Source: Qipengyuania pacifica (GTDB lineage: Bacteria > Pseudomonadota > Alphaproteobacteria > Sphingomonadales > Sphingomonadaceae). From it: a stretch of DNA of 64,000 bases. Below, in pieces: positions 17,675 to 25,245 of this stretch. The number at the start of each line of letters is the position of its first letter. The stretch's first letter is position 1. The translations under genes and the position numbers were made by a program. The stretch spans positions 62,001 to 126,000 of the forward strand of contig NZ_JAHWXO010000002.1 in the NCBI RefSeq assembly GCF_019857205.1, read 5' to 3'. The notes below the pieces were generated by a model. It was not told the origin of the DNA. It made no database searches and saw nothing but the letters and a program-made list of their open reading frames with translations.

Positions 17675-18817
17675 ATGGACATGAACCCGGAAACGCAGCC
17701 TTCCATGGCCTCCACCTCCGCAGCCACCGCTCTCGAGCTGGCGATAATTCTTCCCACTCTCAACGAGCGGGACAATCTTGCCCCGCTGGTGGAGCGGATC
17801 GAAGGCGCGCTGGGCCGGTCCGGCTGGGAAGTCCTGATCGTGGACGACAATTCCGCCGACGGCACCAGTGACGAGGCGCGCCGCCTTTCCCTGTCCGATC
17901 CGCGCGTACGGGTCATCCAGCGGATCGGTCGCCGCGGCCTGTCGAGCGCCGCGATCGAAGGTTTCTGCGCCACCGCTGCGCCCTATGTGGCGGTGATGGA
18001 CGCCGATCATCAGCACGATCCCAAATTGCTGGTCGAGATGCTGACAGCCGTGAAATCGGGCGAGGCCGATGTCGCCGTGGCCAGTCGCTTTGCCGAAGGC
18101 GCGAGCATGGCCGAATGGAACCGGCCCGACCGCGAAAAGCTTTCGAGCGTCGCCAACACACTTGCCCGCAAATTGACCGGGGTCGATTTGTCCGACCCGA
18201 TGAGCGGATTTTTCCTGTTGCGCAGCGCCACGGCGCGCGAGCTGGTGCCGGGCCTTTCGGGGATCGGTTTCAAGATCCTGCTCGACCTGCTCGCCACTTC
18301 CGAAACACCGCTCAAGGTGAAGGACTTCCCGATGAATTTCTCCGCCCGCCGTTCCGGCGAAAGCAAGCTCGACCGGGCGATCGCCCTCGATTTCCTGGCC
18401 GGTCTTTACGACAAGAGCTTCGGCCGGGTCATTCCGACGCGCTTTGCGCTGTTCGGCACGGTCGGTGTCATCGGCGTGGGCGTCCACATGGCGATCCTCT
18501 ATGCCTTCATGCTGGTGGGCGGCGCGAATTTCAGCTGGAGCCAGGCGGTCGCGACCTTCGGCGCGATGACGTTCAATTTCTGGCTCAACAACTTCCTCAC
18601 CTATCGCGACCGGCGCCTGAAAGAAGCGAACAAGGTCTTCTGGGGCTGGGTCAGCTTCATCGCCGCCTGTTCCATCGGCGCCTTCGCCAATGTGGCCGTG
18701 GCAACGACGCTGCACGATCGCGGGTTGCCGACCGTCGTGGCCGCGCTGGTCGGCATCGGCATCGGTTCGGTCTGGAATTATGCCCTGTCCAGCCGCTTCG
18801 TCTGGGGACGGTACTGA
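17675..18817 (+). CDS. Polyprenyl-phosphate glycosyltransferase (GT2) fused to GtrA domain
   Basis: Residues 20-245 form a GT-A glycosyltransferase of the dolichol-phosphate-mannose-synthase type: LPTLNERDN, VDDNSADGT, the metal-binding MDADHQHDP (D109, D111) and DPMSGFFLLR. Residues 255-380 form a four-helix GtrA-like membrane domain ending in NYALSSRFVWGR. Such fusions charge undecaprenyl phosphate with a sugar and may help flip it. The PMT-type transferase directly downstream on the other strand would be a natural user of such a donor; this link is inference from proximity. Confidence 0.92.
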   Translation: MDMNPETQPSMASTSAATALELAIILPTLNERDNLAPLVERIEGALGRSGWEVLIVDDNSADGTSDEARRLSLSDPRVRVIQRIGRRGLSSAAIEGFCATAAPYVAVMDADHQHDPKLLVEMLTAVKSGEADVAVASRFAEGASMAEWNRPDREKLSSVANTLARKLTGVDLSDPMSGFFLLRSATARELVPGLSGIGFKILLDLLATSETPLKVKDFPMNFSARRSGESKLDRAIALDFLAGLYDKSFGRVIPTRFALFGTVGVIGVGVHMAILYAFMLVGGANFSWSQAVATFGAMTFNFWLNNFLTYRDRRLKEANKVFWGWVSFIAACSIGAFANVAVATTLHDRGLPTVVAALVGIGIGSVWNYALSSRFVWGRY

Positions 18818-18839
18818 CCCGCGAAAGCTGAAAGACGCG

Positions 18840-20111
18840 CTAGCGCCAGCTTGCGAGCCAGGTCCAGACCTTGAAACTGTCGGGCCCGGCGAGCGGTGCG
18901 GCGCTGATTATCGGGTAGAACCAGGCGAACATCAGCACGCTGCCGAATACGGGCGCAAGCGCGGATTTGCGCCAGCCATTGCGCCATAACGCATCGCAGG
19001 CCAGCGCCAGTGCGGCGAGCAGGGCCATGCTGGGCAGGCTGTAGTGGTAATAGAACTGCACCGGCTTGTTGGCGAAGATCCAGAAAGCCAGGCTGACACT
19101 GTAGACGACCACCGCGCCGAGGGCAGCCCAGTAGCGGCGCACCACGCCATGCCAGGCACACCATGCCAGGGCCGGGAGGCCGAGAATCATGGTCAGCGGA
19201 TTGCCGATCAGCATGATGCCGCGCTGCACCCCGTCGACCGGTTCGTAGAGATACCAGATCGCGCGGGCATTCAGCACCCATTGTTCCCAAGTCGACTGAT
19301 AGGGGTGCGGCTTGAGCACGTTTTCCTGCTGCATGAGCATGAACTGGTGGTGGAAGACCAGCCCTTCGGTGATGGGGTTTTCACGAAAGAAGAAGGCCGG
19401 CAGGAAGCTGGCGGCGTAGACCGCCAGCGGAACCACGCCGAGCCATAGCGCGGCTTCGACCAGCGTCGTGCCGGGAACGGGCGCGCCGCGGCGGCTGAGG
19501 AAGAGGCGGCGGCGTCCCGCTGCTGCGCGGGCAAAGAAGAACACCAGACCCGGCAGCATGGCCACCGTGATCGCATTCCATTTGGCTCCCATGGCAAGGC
19601 CCAGTGCGATGCCCGTCAGCGCCAGCCGCCAGCGCCCCTGTTCCGGCTGCCGGATCGCCCCGGCGAACTGCCACGCGGCGACGCACAGAAAGGTCAGGTA
19701 GAAAATGTCCAGCATCGCGATGCGGGCATGGATGAAGAGGTGGAACCCGGTTGCCACCAGAACGCCGTAGGAAAGCGTTGCGAAGCGGCTTTGCGTGCCG
19801 AACCACAGCGCGCGCATGGCGGCGAACAGGGCCAGCGTTCCGAACAGGGTCGGAAGCAGGCGCCAGCCCCAGGGATTGTCGCCGAACAGGGCGATGCCGA
19901 GCGCGATCAGTTCCTTGCCGACCAGTGGATGTTCGCGATTGATGAATGTGCCCAGCGTCAGAAACTCGCGCGCGGCGGGCAGGTAATGGACCTCGTCGAA
20001 ATAGGGATGGGTGACGACGGTCAGGAACGGCAGGCAGCCCAGCAGGAAGGCGAGCGCCAGGGCGGCGCACCAGCGGATCGGGTCCTTGGGTTGCTCTGGC
20101 GCGCGGCTCAT
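18840..20111 (-). CDS. PMT/ArnT-like polyprenyl-phosphate-dependent glycosyltransferase
   Basis: A 423-residue polytopic membrane protein with about ten hydrophobic segments. The first periplasmic loop contains HPYFDEVHYLPAAREF, the acidic catalytic motif of the PMT/ArnT (GT39/GT83) superfamily, and NREHPLVGKELIALG follows, as in protein O-mannosyltransferase relatives; EHPL is characteristic. It would transfer a sugar from a lipid-linked donor to a protein or lipid on the periplasmic side. The acceptor is not evident. Convergent with the GT2-GtrA gene, 22 bases apart. Confidence 0.86.
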   Translation of the reverse strand: MSRAPEQPKDPIRWCAALALAFLLGCLPFLTVVTHPYFDEVHYLPAAREFLTLGTFINREHPLVGKELIALGIALFGDNPWGWRLLPTLFGTLALFAAMRALWFGTQSRFATLSYGVLVATGFHLFIHARIAMLDIFYLTFLCVAAWQFAGAIRQPEQGRWRLALTGIALGLAMGAKWNAITVAMLPGLVFFFARAAAGRRRLFLSRRGAPVPGTTLVEAALWLGVVPLAVYAASFLPAFFFRENPITEGLVFHHQFMLMQQENVLKPHPYQSTWEQWVLNARAIWYLYEPVDGVQRGIMLIGNPLTMILGLPALAWCAWHGVVRRYWAALGAVVVYSVSLAFWIFANKPVQFYYHYSLPSMALLAALALACDALWRNGWRKSALAPVFGSVLMFAWFYPIISAAPLAGPDSFKVWTWLASWR

Positions 20112-20154
20112 CGCCTGCTGGCTTAGAAAAGCCGCGCGTGCGCATCAAGCGGGA

Positions 20155-20541
20155 TCAGTGGGTTGTGCGTTTCTCCAGCCAGAACAGGCGTGCGACCATG
20201 GCCAGCAGGCCGATGCTGGCGGTGAGGGCGGTGAAGATCACCCATGGCACGATGTTCATTCCTGCTGCGCGGGCGCGGGGAACGACGAAGAACAGCGCGG
20301 TCCCGGTCGCGAACAGCAGGTCCCACCATACCTGTACGCCCCACAGGTTGGTCGTGTGGTTGGTCCAGACGAGCACCACGCCTTCCTTGAAGACGGTGAT
20401 CGCGGTGTAGCCAAAGAAGGCGGCCGACAGCACTGCGGCCAGCAGGGCGCTGCCCGTCGCTTCGCGATTGGTCAGCACATGGACGATGACAAGCAGGATG
20501 GCGACCGCGCCGCCTGCAGCGAGGAGTTCATAGGACGTCAT
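20155..20541 (-). CDS. Small four-helix membrane protein, divergent from a TetR regulator
   Basis: A 128-residue hydrophobic protein with four likely transmembrane segments (about residues 5-24, 34-52, 69-88, 98-120) and a basic C terminus. GGGAG 8 bases before the ATG supports the start. Family not recognised with confidence; the size and topology resemble DUF2834-type proteins. It shares a 72-base intergenic region and two strong dyads with the TetR gene, so it is probably the main target of that repressor. Confidence 0.72.
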   Translation of the reverse strand: MTSYELLAAGGAVAILLVIVHVLTNREATGSALLAAVLSAAFFGYTAITVFKEGVVLVWTNHTTNLWGVQVWWDLLFATGTALFFVVPRARAAGMNIVPWVIFTALTASIGLLAMVARLFWLEKRTTH

Positions 20542-20561
20542 GGCAGCATCTCCCGAATGTA

Positions 20562-20607
20562 TGTAGCGACTGCTACACTTGTAGCGATTCGTAGCGCTCG
20601 CTACAAG
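20562..20607. promoter_or_regulatory. Probable TetR operator: two GTAGC-type dyads
   Basis: Two inverted repeats sit back to back between the divergent genes. The first is TGTAGC-N4-GCTACA at 20562-20577. The second is a perfect 10-bp arm pair, 20578-20587 against 20598-20607 (CTTGTAGCGA and complement), around a 10-base centre that itself holds another GTAGCG. Position and symmetry fit binding of the TetR protein encoded immediately to the right, giving autoregulation and control of the membrane protein to the left. Confidence 0.75.
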
Positions 20608-20613
20608 TTGGGA

Positions 20614-21153
20614 ATGGCGCCCACCCGCATGTCCCGCGAAACCCTTCTGCCCATGATGGCAGGATATGTGCTGGAGAACGGCCTTGCCGATGTCTCGCTA
20701 CGCCCGCTGGCGAAGGCGGCGGGAACGAGCGACCGGATGCTGCTCTATCATTTCGGCAGCAAGGAGGAACTGGTGGCCGCGCTGCTGGAATATCTGGCCA
20801 GCATGTATGCCGCTACGCTCGACGCGGCTTTTCCCGATGGGGCAGCAACGTCGCGGCGTTCGCTCGCCGAGGCGGTTCTTAGAACCACGGCTCAACCGGA
20901 CTTTGCCCCTTTCATGCGGGTGTGGTGGGACATCGTTGCAGGATGCGCGGACGGCAATGCCCACTATCTCGCCAGCGCCGGAGCGATGGGCGACAGGCTG
21001 CTGGAATGGATCGAGACGCATCTGCCGACCGAAGACCCCAATCCCGTTGCCGGTGCACGAGCGGTGCTCGCGGTAATCGAAGGGGCCATGATGCTGCGGA
21101 CCATCGGGCGCGGCGATATCGGTGAAGCGGGGCTTGCCGCGCTGGAATCCTAA
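20614..21153 (+). CDS. TetR family transcriptional regulator
   Basis: A 179-residue regulator. The N-terminal helix-turn-helix is visible as TLLPMMAGYVLENGLADVSLRPLAKAAGTSDRMLLYHFGSKEELV (quoted in part only as LRPLAKAAGTSDRMLLYHF). The C-terminal helical domain would bind an unknown ligand. The ATG at 20614 is just right of the operator; another ATG at 20629 is an alternative. It probably represses itself and the divergent membrane protein. Confidence 0.85.
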   Translation: MAPTRMSRETLLPMMAGYVLENGLADVSLRPLAKAAGTSDRMLLYHFGSKEELVAALLEYLASMYAATLDAAFPDGAATSRRSLAEAVLRTTAQPDFAPFMRVWWDIVAGCADGNAHYLASAGAMGDRLLEWIETHLPTEDPNPVAGARAVLAVIEGAMMLRTIGRGDIGEAGLAALES

Positions 21154-21194
21154 TCTGCTTGCGGGGCGGGGCCTCCGTGCTATCTCGCCGCGCT

Positions 21195-22400
21195 ATGAAA
21201 AAGACTACTGGCATGGACCGTTCCGTCACCTCCAAATGGCGCCCCGCGACGCAGGCCGTGCGCGGCGGCACGTGGCGTAGCGAGCAGGGCGAGACCAGCG
21301 AGGCACTGTTCCTCACCAGCGGCTATACCTATGACGATGCGCAGACCGTCGCCGATCGCTTTGCCGGCGAAGCGGCTGGAATGACCTATTCACGCCTCCA
21401 GAACCCGACCGTCGCGATGCTGGAGGAGCGTATCGCGCTGATGGAAGGGGCCGAGGCCTGCCGTGCGCAGGCGAGCGGCATGGCCGCGATGACGACTGCG
21501 CTCTTGTGCCAGGTTTCCGCTGGCGACCACGTGGTCGGCGCGCGGGCCGCCTTCGGTTCGTGCCGCTGGCTGCTCGATCACCTGTTGCCGCGCTTCGGGA
21601 TCGAGACAACCGTCGTCGACAGTGCGGACGATGATGCATGGGAAGCTGCGATCCGGCCGAACACGAAGGTCTTCTTCTTCGAAACGCCGGCGAACCCGAC
21701 GCTCGACGTGGTCGATCTGGCGCATGTCTGCGGGGTTGCGCGCGCGCATGGCATTACCACCGTCGTCGACAATGCCTTTGCCACCAGCGCACTTCAGAAA
21801 CCGATGGAATTCGGCGCGGATGTGGTTGCCTATAGCGCGACAAAGCTGATGGATGGCCAAGGCAGGGTGCTGGCGGGTGCCGTATGCGGATCGCAGGAGT
21901 GGATCGACGAGGTGCTGCTGCCGTTCCAGCGAAATACCGGCCCGAACATTTCACCCTTCAATGCCTGGGTCGTGCACAAGGGGCTGGAAACGCTCGACCT
22001 GCGCGCGCGCAGGCAGAGCGAGAATGCAGTGGAACTGGGCAAGTTCGTGGAAAGCCGCGTACCCAAGATCCTGCACCCGGGGCTGCCAAGCCACCCACGC
22101 CATGAACTGGCGCAGGCGCAGATGGTCGCCACCGGGCCCATCTTCGCGCTGGACGTGGGCGATCGGGCCACAGCCTTCGCCCTGCTCGACGCGCTGGAAC
22201 TGGTTGATATTTCGAACAATATCGGGGATGCGCGCAGCCTCATGTGCCATCCCGCGAGCACCACCCACGCCGGCATGAGCCAGGAAGCACGCGACGAGAT
22301 GGGCGTGACCGAAGGACTGCTGCGCATCAATGTCGGGCTGGAAGATGTCGAGGATATCAAGGAAGACCTCGACCGCGCCCTGGCGACAGCGGGGCTCTAG
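21195..22400 (+). CDS. metZ: O-succinylhomoserine sulfhydrylase
   Basis: PLP enzyme of the Cys/Met metabolism family that makes homocysteine from O-succinylhomoserine and sulfide. Residues of note: YSRLQNPTVAMLEERIALMEG (quoted short: YSRLQNPT), the cofactor-binding ETPANPTLDVVDL, and YSATKLMDGQGR with the Schiff-base lysine K217; DGQGR rather than DGHSD favours MetZ over cystathionine gamma-synthase or lyase. The C terminus has the SLMCHPASTTHAGM segment. 401 residues from the ATG giving MKKTTGMDR; a second ATG six codons later is possible. Convergent with the next gene with overlapping stops. Confidence 0.92.
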   Translation: MKKTTGMDRSVTSKWRPATQAVRGGTWRSEQGETSEALFLTSGYTYDDAQTVADRFAGEAAGMTYSRLQNPTVAMLEERIALMEGAEACRAQASGMAAMTTALLCQVSAGDHVVGARAAFGSCRWLLDHLLPRFGIETTVVDSADDDAWEAAIRPNTKVFFFETPANPTLDVVDLAHVCGVARAHGITTVVDNAFATSALQKPMEFGADVVAYSATKLMDGQGRVLAGAVCGSQEWIDEVLLPFQRNTGPNISPFNAWVVHKGLETLDLRARRQSENAVELGKFVESRVPKILHPGLPSHPRHELAQAQMVATGPIFALDVGDRATAFALLDALELVDISNNIGDARSLMCHPASTTHAGMSQEARDEMGVTEGLLRINVGLEDVEDIKEDLDRALATAGL

Positions 22401-22810
22401 CGTCGCCAGCGATTGCGGGTGGCGATCCGCTCCAGTTCCTCGCCCAGAGCATGGGCAGTCGTCATGGCGACCGGACAGGAGGAATCGTCGGTGAGCACGC
22501 CATGGACGTCCAGTCCGGCGCCGCTGACGAGTGCCATCAGCAGCCCTTCGTCGCGCGTCATCCCCGCTGCACAGCAGGGGGCAAGGAGGATGCGGCGCTG
22601 CGAAGTCCGGGCCAGATCGACAATCAGCGCCCGTGCCAGCACCAGAAGCCTGCGGAAATCGGTGCCGCCGGCGTCGAGGGCTAGCATGGTCGCCCGTGCA
22701 TCATGCAGACCGTGACCTGCCATTCTTCGCAGTATGACGAGCCCCAAGGTCTGATGCCGTCGTGCGGGGAGGGGAAGCTCGAGAGCGGTCGAATCATGCG
22801 GATGGGCCAT
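22397..22810 (-). CDS. Hypothetical protein behind a Fur-like box
   Basis: A 137-residue protein with hydrophobic helices in its middle (residues 45-75 and 82-105) and a CCAAGMTRDEGLLMALV segment; two adjacent cysteines are notable. It resembles what I remember as the DUF6628 family of Sphingomonadales, but I cannot verify that here. A start giving MAHPHDST has a GGAG six bases upstream; a longer start seven codons earlier is less well supported. The palindrome 26 bases upstream points to iron control. Confidence 0.72.
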   Translation of the reverse strand: MAHPHDSTALELPLPARRHQTLGLVILRRMAGHGLHDARATMLALDAGGTDFRRLLVLARALIVDLARTSQRRILLAPCCAAGMTRDEGLLMALVSGAGLDVHGVLTDDSSCPVAMTTAHALGEELERIATRNRWRR

Positions 22811-22835
22811 GCGATCTCCTTCGCGGCCCATAGTA

Positions 22836-22856
22836 TGCGAATGATAATCATTCGCA
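22836..22856. promoter_or_regulatory. Fur-box-like palindrome
   Basis: A perfect 21-base palindrome centred on base 22846. Its core, GCGAATGATAATCATTCGC, contains the GATAAT/ATCATT-type inverted hexamers of the classical Fur box. It lies just upstream of the minus-strand gene ending at 22397, in promoter distance. Fur, or an alphaproteobacterial Fur/Mur protein, would bind here when iron (or manganese) is plentiful. Confidence 0.75.
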
Positions 22857-23313
22857 AGTGACGAGTTCGAGGTTTTCCTGTTCAGGCGGTTCCAAAAGGG
22901 CGTTGTAGGGGGTGGAAGCTTTGAAAGTTGGCGCCGCGTTCACCGTCTGCGGCGTAACTCACGCGATATGCATGGATCGCTGCCGAGAGATAGTAGAAGA
23001 GACGTCGGTCAGAGTACCAGCAGGGCCATTCCCGCAATCGGCGCGATGAGCGCCAGATTGACGAACGAATCTCCGCAGTGGTCGCGGGCCAGTTGCCCGA
23101 AGAAGGCGATGATCATGTTCAATCCCCCGATTGCCGCAGTCCGGGCTCGCCCGAAACCGCTGTCGGGGGCATGTCTAGAGCCCGCCTCTTAGGAGACTGT
23201 CACGAGTCACGGTAAAGCGGAATTAACCTTTCAAAGGCCCTCGGAGCCGCGTGTATCGGGGAAATTCCTGCGCACATACTTGCACAAGGGGATCAGGGCA
23301 TTAGGTTGGCCAT
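22857..23313. other. Intergenic stretch with no clear gene
   Basis: No long open frame has convincing coding character. It holds one small minus-strand frame (23009-23116, listed separately) and TTAACC-rich sequence near 23224. The right end must carry the apaG promoter, but no convincing -35/-10 pair was found. Confidence 0.6.
23009..23116 (-). CDS. Possible 35-residue membrane peptide
   Basis: A short frame giving a peptide that begins MIIAFFGQLARDHCGDSF and ends in a hydrophobic stretch (LALIAPIAGMALLVL) of transmembrane length. A GGGGGA lies a few bases before the ATG. Size, hydrophobic tail and ribosome-binding site make it plausible, but such frames also arise by chance in GC-rich DNA. 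Confidence 0.3.
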   Translation of the reverse strand: MIIAFFGQLARDHCGDSFVNLALIAPIAGMALLVL

Positions 23314-23715
23314 GTGATCAAGGAGCTTTTCCAGCATGCCGCAATGACCGACGGGATAACCGTTCGGGTCGCGGTGAACTTCCTGCCCGAACAATCCCGC
23401 CCAGAGGCCGGGAAATGGTTCTGGGTCTATCACATCCGTATCGAAAACGGTTCGCACGAGCGCGTCCAGCTAATCACCCGTCACTGGCGGATAACCGATG
23501 GGGCGGGCATGGTCAGCCATGTCGACGGGGAAGGCGTGGTCGGTGAAAAGCCCGTTCTCATGCCTGGTCAGAGCCACGATTATGTATCGGGTTGCCCACT
23601 GGATACGCCGCATGGCTCGATGGAAGGGTTCTATACATTCCACGCGGAAGACGGGTCGCCGATGGAAGTGCGCATCCCGTTCTTTCCGCTCGCGGCGCCT
23701 GCCACCGCAAACTGA
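23314..23715 (+). CDS. apaG: ApaG protein
   Basis: ApaG is a small beta-sandwich (fibronectin-III-like) protein linked to Co/Mg resistance and diadenosine tetraphosphate metabolism in enterics; its biochemical job is unclear. The family pattern is complete: TVRVAVNFLPEQS, WFWVYHIRIEN, QLITRHWRITD, VDGEGVVGEKPVLMPG, DYVSGCPLDTPHGSMEG and YTFHAEDG. The start is GTG at 23314, because the N-terminal IKELFQHAAMTDG extension aligns with other alphaproteobacterial ApaG proteins; ATG at 23344 is the alternative. 133 residues. Confidence 0.93.
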   Translation: MIKELFQHAAMTDGITVRVAVNFLPEQSRPEAGKWFWVYHIRIENGSHERVQLITRHWRITDGAGMVSHVDGEGVVGEKPVLMPGQSHDYVSGCPLDTPHGSMEGFYTFHAEDGSPMEVRIPFFPLAAPATAN

Positions 23716-23718
23716 AGT

Positions 23719-25245
23719 TCATTCTTCCTCTTCGCTCAGTTCGGAAACCGCGAAGCTTCCAATTTTTATCTTCGGCTTGAGGTCCAGCCATTCGGCCAGG
23801 ATTTCGAAATCGCGCGTCGCGGGATAGATTGCGAGAGCGGCGCGGCTTTCGTCCAGACGCAGGACCAGGCTCTTCTTCTTGCGTTTCAGAGCGCTGGTGG
23901 TGAGCGACATCCTGCTGCCACCCCCCAATCGGCGTGCGAGGCGGAAACCCAGCCCCCAGGTTACACCCTCGCGCAAGTCGTCGTCACTGGCGAGGACGCG
24001 CAGCCTTTCGGGCAACTCGGTGCGGCCCATGCTGCCGAACAGCGCGGCGCAGATCATTGCGCGGCCCCTTGCATCCAAATCGATCCAGCGCTTGCCCAGC
24101 GACCATTCGATCGCATGGCTGTCGCGCAGATTGGGTTCCACCCGCTGCAGTGCGCCGGACAATTGCGCTGCGGCCAGGCGCAGACGTTCGTTCAGCGTTC
24201 CATCGCCGTCGGCGAGATCGACTGTCCAGGCCGCTAGTAAAGTCGCTTCGGTGATCGATGCATCGCGAGGAGCGGCATAGGCTGTCACACCCGCCAGAAG
24301 CGGGTCGGCCTGCATCTGCCCGGGTTCGAGCCGTGAATAGAGCAAACCTTCGCGCAGGCCCCAGGACGAGAACACCAGTTCGTCCGGACGGATCTCGTCC
24401 AGCAGCGGGCAGAGCAGGGCCGCGGCATCGGGCAGATAATTGGCGCGCATCGGGCTGATGCCGGAGATGTCGATCAGCTTTTCCGGATCGGCCGCGACGA
24501 GTTCCTTCGCCAGCCTGCGGGCATCGTCGGGCAGCAGTGAAAAGCCATGCGGATCGGTCAGCGGGTAATCGATGTATCGCATGGCGTAAGCCGCAAGCGC
24601 GCGCCATGTGCCGCCGACCATATACATCGGGCCGGTGTGGGCAGCGGCCCAGCCGACCGATGCGAGCTGTTCGTGCACTGCGCTTTCGAATGCTTCCGGG
24701 CCTTCCGCGCGAAGCGCGGGCAGGCGAAGGGTGCCCAGCCTCAGGCTCGACGCTTCGCGACAATCATTGTCGGCGATCGAAACCAGTTCGAGGCTGCCCC
24801 CGCCGAGATCGGCGACGACACCCTTCGCACCGGGAAAGGCGCCCAGAGCGCCCATGGCCGAGGCGCATGCCTCTTCCTCGCCCGACAGAAGGCGTGGTGT
24901 CAGCCCGAGTTTCGCGACGGCTTGCAGGAATTCCCCGCCATTTTCCGCATCGCGGGCCGCTGCGGTTGCAACGGTCTGCACATCTTCCACGCCGAGATCG
25001 GAAATGATGAGCGAATAGCGCGCGAGAGCAGCGAGCGCCTCGTCCCATGCTTCCTGCGGGATCCGTCCGCTATTGGAAAGGTCGCGGCCAAGGCGCGCAG
25101 CGACTTTCTCGTTCCAGACCACTTCGGGCGCACGCCCGGTCCCTTCGTAGATGACCATGCGCACCGTATTCGAACCGATGTCGATCACCGCGCGCGGCGG
25201 CTGGATGAGGCGGCGTTGCCATTTGGCCGAACGGGATTTGTTCAT
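23719..25245 (-). CDS. ppx: Exopolyphosphatase (Ppx/GppA family)
   Basis: Hydrolyses polyphosphate from the chain end, or pppGpp in GppA-type members. The ASKHA-fold phosphate loops are visible: VIDIGSNTVRMVIYEG near residue 20 and GVVADLGGGSLELVSI near 140; LLSGEEEACASAMGAL lies between them. A C-terminal HD-like helical domain follows (residues 330-500). Length 508. Its ATG overlaps the ppk stop (ATGA), so synthesis of the degrading enzyme is tied to that of the kinase. Convergent with apaG. Confidence 0.93.
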   Translation of the reverse strand: MNKSRSAKWQRRLIQPPRAVIDIGSNTVRMVIYEGTGRAPEVVWNEKVAARLGRDLSNSGRIPQEAWDEALAALARYSLIISDLGVEDVQTVATAAARDAENGGEFLQAVAKLGLTPRLLSGEEEACASAMGALGAFPGAKGVVADLGGGSLELVSIADNDCREASSLRLGTLRLPALRAEGPEAFESAVHEQLASVGWAAAHTGPMYMVGGTWRALAAYAMRYIDYPLTDPHGFSLLPDDARRLAKELVAADPEKLIDISGISPMRANYLPDAAALLCPLLDEIRPDELVFSSWGLREGLLYSRLEPGQMQADPLLAGVTAYAAPRDASITEATLLAAWTVDLADGDGTLNERLRLAAAQLSGALQRVEPNLRDSHAIEWSLGKRWIDLDARGRAMICAALFGSMGRTELPERLRVLASDDDLREGVTWGLGFRLARRLGGGSRMSLTTSALKRKKKSLVLRLDESRAALAIYPATRDFEILAEWLDLKPKIKIGSFAVSELSEEEE

